DNA of 32,593 nt from Clostridiales bacterium. Lineage in GTDB: Bacteria > Bacillota > Clostridia > Lachnospirales > Lachnospiraceae. This document shows positions 21,664-30,700 of the stretch, in pieces. Within the stretch, counting starts at the first letter, position 1; each line of letters starts with the position of its first letter. Below the pieces are notes generated by a model. It worked only from the letters and a program-made list of their open reading frames with translations. It was not told the origin of the DNA and did not search any database. Both the position numbers and the translations under genes were made by a program. The stretch is taken from assembly GCA_029006795.1 (NCBI GenBank), contig JAQXGQ010000166.1:1-32593 (forward strand), written 5' to 3'.

Positions 21664-23403
21664 TCAGCCTAAGGTCAGATTTAGATATCCCTGCTTTGTC
21701 CCCGGTTCCTTCTTTTCATTTTCCGGCATCCATATCATTCCGGGATGAGATTTTATTTCAAAACATTTTGCTCCATTCTCCTCTAACAGTCTCGGAAGCA
21801 ATTCCATTAATCTCTCGCCGGAAAGTGTCGTTTCTTCTATCACAAGACAGTCTTTCTCCATGCGGTACATCAGAACGGATTTATCCTTCAATTCCCGCTC
21901 TAAACACACCAGAAGTGTTTTCCCTCCGCAATAGGTGTTTTCCTCTATCGCATAGCTCACAGCATCCGGTGCCCAGCGTACAAATCCCTCCTGCATAAAA
22001 TGTGCATCCCGGATTTTTGCATATTCTTCCCCTGTAATCTGTTCCGACAAATCATAATCGTCTGCCGCCTCTCCGTTTACAGATAATTCCATCGCCCGGA
22101 TATCATCTGCAGTCTCTTTTGACTCTGCAAAAGCCCGCTTAAAACCTAATTTTTCATAATAAGAGATAAGCCCTTCCTCCGCCGGAGATAAAATCAAAGG
22201 TTCCCTATAATGCTTTTTAGCAAATTCTAATATCTTTGCAGCGTAGCCGTTCCCTCTGTATTCCGGCAGCGTTGCCACTGCATACACATAGCGGGATGGA
22301 ATATTTTCTTCCCCACTGCAATACTCCACCGGCAGGAAACTCGCCATAGAAACTACTTTATCCCCCAGATAATAAAGGAGCATCGTCTCCTCTGTCATCC
22401 GGTTCTGAATGAAAAAGTCAATATATTCTTCCTCATCACCAAAGCTGCTCTGCCAGATTGTCTGAATATCCTCCCGGTTTTTTTCCGGATCGGCAAACAC
22501 AATATTGCTCTCTTCTGCCACATATTTTTTCAACAGAATTTCCGGATAATAAGATAGTTTTGCCTTTCGAAGCCCCGGATCCCCGGTGTCCTCCTCACGG
22601 TTGATATAAGTATATTCCTGACAAGCATGAATGACAAACTGCTGGTTTATCATGGGATAGGCACCTTGCATTTCGGGGTAAGCCTTCTCGAAATGTACCA
22701 CAAAAGTGTCAGAATTTAAGGGTTCTCCCATCGTGAATGCCACAATTTCCCCTTTTTTACGAAGTACTCCGCCGACAAGTCCTAACTCTTCTCTATGATC
22801 AAATGCCTCATGGAGCACTGCTATCTCCTGCTCCATCTCTTTATTCCATTTTTCCGAGCGCATTCCAATCCATGTGTAAGTCATTTTGCGGCATTCTTCC
22901 ACATTTTCCGCTGTCATAGGTTCGTAAGACCAGTCGTCCCCATCCTTAAATCTTGCAATATGATTCCTTTTCCCGTGCAGCTTTTTCCCAGCCAGCGTAG
23001 CCAGCTTTTCCCTGGAATAGATATAATCATAATCATCTCTGTCTCCCCATACAAGAAATTTGCCGGGGAACCATTCTTCCAGTTGCTTTTTGTCCCTCTC
23101 GCTTAAGGGACACATCGTAAGCGTCCGATTTTCTTTGTGACAAAGAAAAAGCAGCTTTTCAATCACTGCTTTTTTATCTCCTGCCCCGATAGGATAGGAA
23201 TATGCCCTGTCTTCGCCATATAAATAGCGAATCACACCACATCCCTCTATACGTGCAACCTCAGCCTCGAATACTCCCCGCCAGATAAAATTATTAGCAA
23301 AGGTATATTCGCAGGCGTTTCTGTTGTCTTCTGCATATAAAGCGTCCATCCACGCCTTATCTTCTATTGTTATTTGATGAAATTCTAATTCCTTCATTTT
23401 CAT
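21664..23403 (-). CDS. Fusion of DUF2156 (LPG synthetase C-like) and GNAT acetyltransferase
   Basis: The 579-residue soluble protein has two acyl-transferase-fold halves. Residues 1-295 match DUF2156, related to the catalytic domain of aminoacyl-phosphatidylglycerol synthases, with GKKLHGKRNHIARF (139-152), FTMGEPLNSDTFVVHFEKAY and YINREEDTGDPGLRKAK. Residues about 300-579 contain a GNAT domain with the acetyl-CoA loop YRGNGYAAKIL (382-392), LISYYEKLGF and an Eis-like C-terminal extension. Membrane helices found in MprF are missing. The fusion suggests linked substrates, possibly aminoacyl or acyl transfer from a charged tRNA or CoA; substrates are unknown. The start has only AGAAG upstream. 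Both domain calls are firm, the role is not. Confidence 0.85.
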   Translation of the reverse strand: MKMKELEFHQITIEDKAWMDALYAEDNRNACEYTFANNFIWRGVFEAEVARIEGCGVIRYLYGEDRAYSYPIGAGDKKAVIEKLLFLCHKENRTLTMCPLSERDKKQLEEWFPGKFLVWGDRDDYDYIYSREKLATLAGKKLHGKRNHIARFKDGDDWSYEPMTAENVEECRKMTYTWIGMRSEKWNKEMEQEIAVLHEAFDHREELGLVGGVLRKKGEIVAFTMGEPLNSDTFVVHFEKAYPEMQGAYPMINQQFVIHACQEYTYINREEDTGDPGLRKAKLSYYPEILLKKYVAEESNIVFADPEKNREDIQTIWQSSFGDEEEYIDFFIQNRMTEETMLLYYLGDKVVSMASFLPVEYCSGEENIPSRYVYAVATLPEYRGNGYAAKILEFAKKHYREPLILSPAEEGLISYYEKLGFKRAFAESKETADDIRAMELSVNGEAADDYDLSEQITGEEYAKIRDAHFMQEGFVRWAPDAVSYAIEENTYCGGKTLLVCLERELKDKSVLMYRMEKDCLVIEETTLSGERLMELLPRLLEENGAKCFEIKSHPGMIWMPENEKKEPGTKQGYLNLTLG

Positions 23404-23427
23404 GTTCTTCTACAAGTCCTTAAAAAC

Positions 23428-23452
23428 AAGCTATCGGTTTCTTTTTTAGCTT
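23428..23452 (-). terminator. Weak terminator candidate
   Basis: AAGCTA and TAGCTT pair across a 13-nt loop, and on the minus strand the stem is followed by G and TTTTT. It follows the 78-residue gene. The stem is short. Confidence 0.3.
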
Positions 23453-23498
23453 CTGCCCTTTTTCCTATTTTATTCCTGTCTTCTAAATAGTCTCATTC

Positions 23499-23735
23499 CT
23501 AGTTCTGCATTAAGAACTTAATAATTTTTTCTGCATCTTCCGGCTCATAAGCCACCAGTTCCAACTCTGGAATCTCTGCATCCATTTTAAGAATCGTTGC
23601 AAGTGAAACATACTGACAGAGTTTTGATTTTAAGTTCAAGCGGTCTCCCTCTCCGGTAATCAATTCTACTTTCCCATCACAGGAATCAATCACCTTAAAA
23701 AATCCATCAATATCCGTGATATTTCTAATCTTCAT
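23499..23735 (-). CDS. Small conserved-looking protein, 78 residues
   Basis: The protein begins MKIRNITDIDGFFKVIDSCD, has strands GKVELITGEGDRLNL, a helix KLCQYVSLATILK and an acidic end (PELELVAYEPEDAEKIIKFL). It is soluble, with no known motif. AAAGGAG precedes the ATG and a good promoter lies at 23770-23798. The ORF is clearly coding by composition, but the function is unknown; the alpha/beta pattern would suit a small regulator or adaptor, which is speculation. Confidence 0.65.
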   Translation of the reverse strand: MKIRNITDIDGFFKVIDSCDGKVELITGEGDRLNLKSKLCQYVSLATILKMDAEIPELELVAYEPEDAEKIIKFLMQN

Positions 23736-23769
23736 AAATATCGCTCCTTTCTTCCTTGCGTATACCTAT

Positions 23770-23798
23770 ATATTAATACGGATGCGAGGGAATTGCAA
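23770..23798 (-). promoter_or_regulatory. Promoter of the 78-residue protein gene
   Basis: On the minus strand TTGCAA (23793-23798) and TAATAT (23770-23775) are 17 bp apart. Confidence 0.55.
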
Positions 23799-23847
23799 AT
23801 CTCTTTTGCGCTATGGAAAATGGAAAATTTTTGCAAAAACTTTTTTA

Positions 23848-23876
23848 TAGACGTTTTTTTATTCTAAGTCTATAAT
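23848..23876 (+). promoter_or_regulatory. Promoter of the YfcE-type gene
   Basis: TAGACG (23848-23853) and TATAAT (23871-23876, perfect) are 17 bp apart and lie 24 bp before the ATG at 23900. It is divergent from the 78-residue gene's promoter. Confidence 0.6.
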
Positions 23877-23899
23877 AGAAGAAGATGGAGAGGATTTTT

Positions 23900-24349
23900 A
23901 TGAGAATAGGGATTATGTCTGATACTCACGGTATTGTCCGTGAGAGTTGGCATGGGTATTTTAAAGACTGCGACTACCTGATTCATGCAGGAGATGTCGA
24001 CAACCGTGCTTCGTATGACAAACTAAAAAGTTTCGGTATTCCACTATATATCGTGCGTGGAAACAACGATTATGGAGACTGGGCAAGGTTTCTTCCTGAA
24101 ACACTTCAGGTTCCTATCTGTGGGAAAATTTTTTATATTGTTCACAAAGAATCACGTCTTCCGATGGATTTATCCGAGGCGGATTTTGTTATTTTGGGAC
24201 ACACCCATCATTACACCTGTTTTGAACGCCGGGGAAAGGTTTATATAAATCCCGGCAGTGCCGGTGAAGGACGTGGCGAACCGGAAGGATTTGTTATTCT
24301 AGAACTAACCGAAAACCGTCACACAATAGAACACATTCTTTTATCCTAA
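23900..24349 (+). CDS. YfcE/MJ0936-type metallophosphoesterase
   Basis: A two-metal phosphodiesterase of 149 residues. The motif series is complete: Asp8 and His10 in MSDTHG, Asp32 in HAGDVDN, Asn55 in RGNND, His82 in VHKES, and GHTH (100-103). It ends with INPGSAG. Related enzymes hydrolyse bis-p-nitrophenyl phosphate and some cyclic nucleotides; the natural substrate is not known. ATG 23900 is chosen because GAGAGG lies 6 nt upstream; the in-frame ATG at 23885 overlaps that site. It is monocistronic and ends at a strong hairpin. Confidence 0.92.
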   Translation: MRIGIMSDTHGIVRESWHGYFKDCDYLIHAGDVDNRASYDKLKSFGIPLYIVRGNNDYGDWARFLPETLQVPICGKIFYIVHKESRLPMDLSEADFVILGHTHHYTCFERRGKVYINPGSAGEGRGEPEGFVILELTENRHTIEHILLS

Positions 24350-24350
24350 C

Positions 24351-24392
24351 GAAAGAGACTTCGCTTCCTATTCTTGAAGCAAAGTCTCTTTC
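24351..24392. terminator. Bidirectional terminator
   Basis: Arms of 17 bp (24351-24367 and 24376-24392, one mismatch) start with GAAAGAGACTT and end with AAGTCTCTTTC. It serves the phosphoesterase and the convergent dus gene. Confidence 0.85.
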
Positions 24393-24399
24393 ATTATTC

Positions 24400-25392
24400 C
24401 TATCCAATCAATTCCTGCTCATAAAATAGATTTTCCACAATCGTTTTATACTCTGTAATATGCTGGGCTTTTTTGATTTTCTTTACATATTTTTCCGGAT
24501 TGGTAAAGCTGTTTGCCAGATAAAACCAAAGATCTTTCATTTTAAAAAGTGTATTTCTATCCCCCGACATCACTGCTAAATATCCCTCTAGTACATCATC
24601 GCAAAAAGTCTTTAACTTTTCCTTCGTCATTTTTTTGTCTCCGGTAATCACCCCTATCAGCCCCGGATTCATCAGAATGCCTCTGCCTAGCATGACACGA
24701 TCCACTTTTTGCTTCCCGGTTCCGGCATTCTCTCTGAAACCTCCGTTCTCCTCCGACGGTTTTATTTCCGTCTCTAAGTACTGCAAGAATTTATCGTAGG
24801 ACTCCTTCGAATGAATGTCTCCGTTGTAGCAGAGCACATGACGGCTATTTACTACCGCTTCCCGAAATGCCTCCATATGAGGTGCGTTTTTATAAAACTC
24901 CTTCTGTACTCTCGGATGGATGATAAGCTCCTCTAAGGGGTACTTCTCATAAATGGCAAGAAGCCTGCTCCATTCTTCCGTACTTTCCACTCCAATTCTG
25001 GTTTTGATGGAAATACTTAACGGACATTTCGAAAATATCTCCTCTAAAAACCGGTCTAACTCATCCGGCACAGCTAAAAATCCGGCTCCCCTGTGTTTTG
25101 TCACAACCGTACCTGACGGGCATCCTAAGTTCAGATTGACGGTTTGATAGCCGTACTGCTCTAACTCCCTTGCAATCTCGCAAAAATCCTCCGCACGATT
25201 CGTCAAAATCTGCGGCACAACGTGCATTCCTAAGTTATGTTCCGGTGCAATATCATTGATTTCTTTATAGTTCATCTTTTTGTTAGTGATAAAAGGCGTC
25301 ACATACTTGTCCACATCACCAAAATTTTTGTGATAGGCATTTCGAAACACATATCCGGTAAGTCCTTCCATAGGCGCCATATAAAACTGCAC
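24400..25392 (-). CDS. dus: tRNA-dihydrouridine synthase
   Basis: This FMN enzyme reduces uridine to dihydrouridine in tRNA D-loops. Seen are MAPMEGLTG (5-13), Gln61 in VPQILT, the active-site Cys91 in NLGCPSG, KHRGAGF (99-105), IKTRIG, the FMN-binding IIHPRVQKEFY and CYNGDI, and GRGILMNPGL. The start is GTG at 25392 with GAGAGG 8 nt upstream, giving 330 residues, the usual size. A longer frame starting at 25542 would overlap the preceding gene and lacks family sequence. It begins only 29 bp after the stop of the InlB-repeat protein gene, so a housekeeping tRNA enzyme shares a transcript with a surface hydrolase. Confidence 0.93.
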   Translation of the reverse strand: MQFYMAPMEGLTGYVFRNAYHKNFGDVDKYVTPFITNKKMNYKEINDIAPEHNLGMHVVPQILTNRAEDFCEIARELEQYGYQTVNLNLGCPSGTVVTKHRGAGFLAVPDELDRFLEEIFSKCPLSISIKTRIGVESTEEWSRLLAIYEKYPLEELIIHPRVQKEFYKNAPHMEAFREAVVNSRHVLCYNGDIHSKESYDKFLQYLETEIKPSEENGGFRENAGTGKQKVDRVMLGRGILMNPGLIGVITGDKKMTKEKLKTFCDDVLEGYLAVMSGDRNTLFKMKDLWFYLANSFTNPEKYVKKIKKAQHITEYKTIVENLFYEQELIG

Positions 25393-25421
25393 GTCTGTTT
25401 CCTCTCTTTTCTCTTTTGGTT

Positions 25422-27743
25422 TTATTCTAGTTTCTCCCACTGGGCATACAGGGTAACAACCGCCCCCTTTGTTGTGCTTAAGTTCTGCACCTGTGCTAAA
25501 TCTCCATAGAAGGTATTGCTTCCGTCCGGTGCTAAACTCCAACCGATAAACTGATAACCTTCTCTCACAAAACCATTAGCAGGCAGGGTATAAGCCTTCC
25601 CATATTCACAGCCTAAAGACGTCATTGTACCACCGGTTGCTCCGTTTCCGTCAAACTGAACGGTATAGGTGTTCACCTTCCATTTTGCATAGAGTTTATA
25701 ATTTTTTCTGGTACCTTTTTTTATCTGGGTAATCTTATTTTTAAACGATGCCTCCGTATACCATCCAGCAAACGTATATCCTTCCCTCTCCGGGGATTTT
25801 AACTTAAAGGTCTTGGCATCCGCATAATAAACGGTTGGATTTTCCTCTAACATGATACCACCGTTTAACTCATACTTAATGCTATATGACTTCTTTTCCC
25901 ACTGGGCATAGAGTGTAATCGTTTTGTTCTTTTGGGAAGTAAGATTTTTTACCTGCGCCTTATTGGCATAGGATTTGCCACTTCCATCCGCTTTCGTGTT
26001 CCAACCGGTAAACACATAATCGGTTCGTTTGAATTTATTTGCTGCCAAAGTATATTTTGTTCCGTACTTACAGGTCTTCACATTGCTCATGGAACCGCTG
26101 GTGGCTCCGTTTCCTTTATACTGGATTTTATACTGATTCACGCTCCATTTTGCATAAAGGGTAATGTTTCCGGTGATTCCTTTTGTAATCTGAGTCACTT
26201 TTGTTTTAAATTTTTTCTCTTTATACCATCCTTCAAAGGTATATCCTGTTCTGGTAGGATTTTCTAACTTGAAGGTTTTGGTATCAACCGCATAAGTTTC
26301 TCTCGCCTCGTCGGATAGTTTTCCTCCGTTTAATCGGTAGTCAATCTCATATACCTGTTTTTTCCACTGGGCATACAGGGTAATCACTGCCCCATCCTTC
26401 TCAGAAAGATTTTCTATCTCTTCTTTGTTGGCATAAGAGGTTCCTTTTCCATTTGCCTTTGTATTCCAGCCAGTGAATTTGTACCCAGTTCTTTTAAACT
26501 TATTGGCACTTAATTTATATGTACTGTCATACTCGCAGCTCATATCGGAAATAGAACCACTGCCTGCCTTATTTCCCATGAAACGAATGGTATACTTGTT
26601 CGCTTTCCATTTTGCATAAAGTTTCAGATTCCCTTTCGAGCCCTTCGGTATGCTAGTAATCTTATTTGTCATACTGCTGTCTTTATACCAACCCTGGAAA
26701 GTATACCCTGTTTTTACCGGATCTTTTAACGTGATGGTTTTAGATGTCTCCTTATAGCTGTCCGGATTTGCCGCATTATTCGTCCCCTCATAAAGATAGT
26801 AGGTAATACTGTATTCCGTCTCCGTACCATCTCCATCGCTGTCACCACTGTATTTCGGCCAATAGGTGTCTCTTGCTAATTTAGCACGCCACTCAAAATA
26901 GGCACTGGCGCAACGTTCAAAATAACGCGCCCAGTTATATCCGGCAGTGTAAGCACCGTCAGCCGTATTTTCCACATTTTTCACTTTGGAAAATGCACTT
27001 GCTTCACTATGCTCCAACTCATATTTCAAATAATTTAACTGACCCTCTAAGGTCTTATAGTCATAACCATTCTGGCTGCAATAACTTTTCAACGCATCAA
27101 ACCGCACACCGTTCCACTGACAAATACCGTAACTTGTTTTGTTATTGGTATCCAAAACGCTGGCCGTAGGATTGAATGAAGACTCACACTGGATATTTGC
27201 TAACACACCACAGGCTGCCGCCGTGTTAAGTCCCAAATCATTTTTTAAAAACTGATAGATGGTCTTTTCGTTTTCGGTGGTAGGCGCCATCTTTAAATTA
27301 CCGTTTCCGTATGCCCGGCTCAAAAAAACTCCGATATAAGGAATATTTTTTTCTGCCTCGCGGCTTAAGGTATAACGGCTTTCATCCCACACCGGGTCAA
27401 ATTCATAGGAATAATAATGGGTATTCTCATAATCTCCCACACACTTCCATGTGACCGGAATAGTTACGGGCTTGTCATATCCCTTTAAATAAACCTCTAA
27501 AGAAGATGGCATCCTCGCTGTCAGAAGTTCTACAGATACCTTTCCTCCAACCCTGATTACTGCTGCATTCTCCGGCAGTTCTGCAAATCCGGTAATCTCA
27601 CCAACTACCTCCGTGACAGTTTCTATCGTCTGCGGCTGTGCGGCAGAGACTATCTGTCCTGCCGGAATGGCGCCTGCTAATACAGTTACAGCTAACGCCC
27701 CCGCCAAAAGGCGGGTTCGTATTTTTTTTATTAATTTACTCAT
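25422..27743 (-). CDS. Secreted InlB-repeat protein with phage-tail-type lysozyme domain
   Basis: The 773-residue protein has a signal peptide (1-35), a short Ig-like domain (about 40-120), a lysozyme-like domain of the phage tail lysozyme type (about 155-300, NDLGLNTAAACGVLANIQC followed by likely catalytic Glu187, then SYGICQWNG) and six InlB B-repeats (about 302-773). The repeats alternate in two forms: A ends in GWY...LYAKW and B in GWN/GWS...LYAQW, giving three A-B pairs. The first domain should cut peptidoglycan glycan strands; the repeats probably bind the surface. There is no LPxTG. It follows the GH25 gene by 21 bp and precedes dus by 29 bp. Confidence 0.9.
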   Translation of the reverse strand: MSKLIKKIRTRLLAGALAVTVLAGAIPAGQIVSAAQPQTIETVTEVVGEITGFAELPENAAVIRVGGKVSVELLTARMPSSLEVYLKGYDKPVTIPVTWKCVGDYENTHYYSYEFDPVWDESRYTLSREAEKNIPYIGVFLSRAYGNGNLKMAPTTENEKTIYQFLKNDLGLNTAAACGVLANIQCESSFNPTASVLDTNNKTSYGICQWNGVRFDALKSYCSQNGYDYKTLEGQLNYLKYELEHSEASAFSKVKNVENTADGAYTAGYNWARYFERCASAYFEWRAKLARDTYWPKYSGDSDGDGTETEYSITYYLYEGTNNAANPDSYKETSKTITLKDPVKTGYTFQGWYKDSSMTNKITSIPKGSKGNLKLYAKWKANKYTIRFMGNKAGSGSISDMSCEYDSTYKLSANKFKRTGYKFTGWNTKANGKGTSYANKEEIENLSEKDGAVITLYAQWKKQVYEIDYRLNGGKLSDEARETYAVDTKTFKLENPTRTGYTFEGWYKEKKFKTKVTQITKGITGNITLYAKWSVNQYKIQYKGNGATSGSMSNVKTCKYGTKYTLAANKFKRTDYVFTGWNTKADGSGKSYANKAQVKNLTSQKNKTITLYAQWEKKSYSIKYELNGGIMLEENPTVYYADAKTFKLKSPEREGYTFAGWYTEASFKNKITQIKKGTRKNYKLYAKWKVNTYTVQFDGNGATGGTMTSLGCEYGKAYTLPANGFVREGYQFIGWSLAPDGSNTFYGDLAQVQNLSTTKGAVVTLYAQWEKLE

Positions 27744-27764
27744 CTTTCACTTTCCTCAAATTCC

Positions 27765-30700
27765 TTAGTACGCCTTATACCGGTTACTGATGCTGACGTT
27801 TCCGCTGACACCACTTACCGTTCCGCTGCTGGTATATCTCCACATCACAACATTTCCCGTACCCTGATATCCGTGCCCTAAATTCTCAGCACGGCAGTTG
27901 TAAATCCAGAGGTTGATTCCTGCAAGCTGGCTGGTATCTAAGTATTTGTCCGGATAATCTGTCAGGAATTTCTTATTGATACCTAAAATAAACTGATAGC
28001 CTTTTCCCGCATTTAAAATCTCACTGCGGAAAGCATTGACAAATTCTACACGCTCCGTCTTAGTTACATTATTATACAGTAAGGACATATCCTCTAAATC
28101 GTATACTACCGGATAATCTAACGCCTCTCCGTTTAAGATACTAAGTACCTTCTTTGCTTCGTTTGTAGCAGCCGTCTTTGTCTGCGCCTTTGAATAACAG
28201 TAAACGCCGACCTTTAATCCTGCTGCCTTTGCATTTTTGAGGTTAGTCTTAAAGTTCTTATCCTCGGTGGTTCCGCTGCTGACACGAAGCATGACATACT
28301 CATATCCGGCAGAATGGATTGCATTGAAGTCTACTGTACCATTATCGCTGGAAATTTCGATGCCCTTATTTTCTGTACCTAACTTATCTTTAACCGTTAC
28401 CGTCACTTTCTTTGTCATATTGTTGGCAGTAGCATTGACGGTCGTTGTTCCTTCTTTCTGTGCATAGATAGTTCCGTCCGAACTTACTATGGCAATCTTA
28501 GGGTTATCGGAAGACCATGCTACATAACCGGAAGGTTTGACCGTGGCAGTAATCTTGATACTGGTTCCCGTTTTCATGGTAACACTACTAGTGCTCAGTT
28601 CTAAGGAAGCAGCGGTGACTGCTACCGGTCCTGCAAACTCACTTTCCATATTGTCACGGACTGCCTTTACTTTGTAATAGTAGGTCTTTCCCACAGTAAC
28701 ACTGGTATCTACAAAGGAATTGGTATTGCAAAGCTCCGTTGCTACCTTATATGTACCGTCCACCGCTGTACTTCTTACAATTGTATAGGTCTGTGCTCCG
28801 GAAACCGATTTCCATGTCAGCTTAATCTGACTGTTGTCAATGGCTGCGCCAGCTAATTCTGTCGGTGTTCCAAGAACCGGCGTTGCTGCTTTCACATCGG
28901 AGTATGCCCCATATATCTTTTTGCCGTCCTTATTTACAAAAGCACGGACTTTATAGTAATATGTCTGTCCTGTGGTAAGTTTCGTGCTGTCGTAAGATAA
29001 TGTTGTAGCTGAATTTATGGTCTTTATGGATTTATATGTACCATCTGCCGTTGTGGAACGTTTAATCTGGTATCCGCTGCATCCCGTTACCTGTTTCCAT
29101 GAAATCCGGACAGTCTGATAATCTGCGGATGCTGCCTCAACCGTCGGTGCTGCCGGCACTACCTGTTTGGAAACAACAGCCGAATCGGCACTGTATACCG
29201 TTTTCCCATTGGATTTATAAAATGCACGAATCTTATAGTAATAGGTATTTCCTGTAACAAGCCCCTTATCGGTATAGCTCGCAGTTTTTCCACTGTTTAT
29301 GGTTTTAACCTTCTTATAAGTACCCTTCTCGGTACTGCTGCGGTAAATCGCATAACCATCCACATAACTGCCGGAAGAAATTTTTACCTTTTTCCATGTC
29401 AGTTTCAGGCTCTCAGAACCTGCGGAGGTTACCGTCAGACTCGGTGCTGCCGGTGCTGCGTTCACTGCCTTTATTGCAGAATATTTCGATTTCATCACTG
29501 TACCGTCTGCTAACGTTCTGGTACACATAATTTTGTAATAATATTTTTTCCCAAAGGAAACACTGCTGTCCTCAAAAGAATATTCAGACACACCGTTCTT
29601 TCTTGCAACAGAACCTATGGAACTGTAGCTTCCCTTCTTAGAGGATGCACGGTAAATGACATAAGTATCCTCCCCTGCATCTGCGGTCGCTTTCCAGGTA
29701 AGTTTAATACTTCCGTTGGCATCTGACTCCGCTTTTTCGATGGTAACAGCAAGCAGCTTCGGTGTTGCCGTAAGAAGGTTAGAATCTAATCCAAGCACCG
29801 TTTTCCCGCCGGAAGTTTTTACATAAGGAACTACCTTAAAGGTATATTTTTCTCTCGGGACCAGATTTTTTACGGTATAGGAAGTCGTTGTGTTTTTACA
29901 GCTCTTAATCTTTTTACTCTGTCCGTTTTCCACACGATAAATGTTATAACCGCTGTTTTTAGATGGCAGCGTTACTTTTGACCAGGTCAGCTTAATGGCA
30001 GTTGCACCTGCTGCTTCACTTTTTACCGTAGTTGCCGGAGCAACTGCACTTACCTCTTTTATCTCGGAATACAGACCATTTACCTTTTTCCCGCTGATGG
30101 TGGTATATGCACATACTTTATAATAATAGGTCTGACCAACAGACAATTTCTTATCTGTATATGTTCGTGCAGAACTAGCTTTAATGGTAGCAACGGTTTT
30201 ATATTTTCCGTTTAAGCTAGTAGCACGTAATACTTTATATCCATCCGCACTGCTTACTTTTTCCCAGTCAATGGTGATACTGTTATAGGATGTATTAGTT
30301 ACGGTTACCCCGGATGGTGCAGCAATTGTAGGAGTCACGGTTGTTTCGTTCGAATAATTTCCCCAGACTTTTCCGCTACCCGTATTGCAGTATGCCCGAA
30401 TCTGATAAACATACTTTGTCCCTGTCGTAAGGCTCTTGTCTGTGTAACTTGTCTTAGAGCCGCCCTCTACGGTTTTGATATTTTTAAACTCATCCTGTCC
30501 GCTTACTTTACGGTAAATTGCATAACCGTCCGCACCGCTGACTTTCTCCCATGTCAGTTTTACGGATTTTGCTCCTTTTACCTCGGATTTTAACGTGGTG
30601 GACGCAGGCATCGGCTTTGCGGTAAGTGCATCGGAAGCCTCACCGTAAACTTTACTGCCGTTCACTGTCCGGTAAGCATTTACTTTATAGCTGTATGTCG

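Noticed and set aside
25393-25542. Longer N-terminus for dus
   Set aside because: Overlaps the end of the InlB-repeat gene; GTG 25392 has GAGAGG at the right distance and begins with the family motif.
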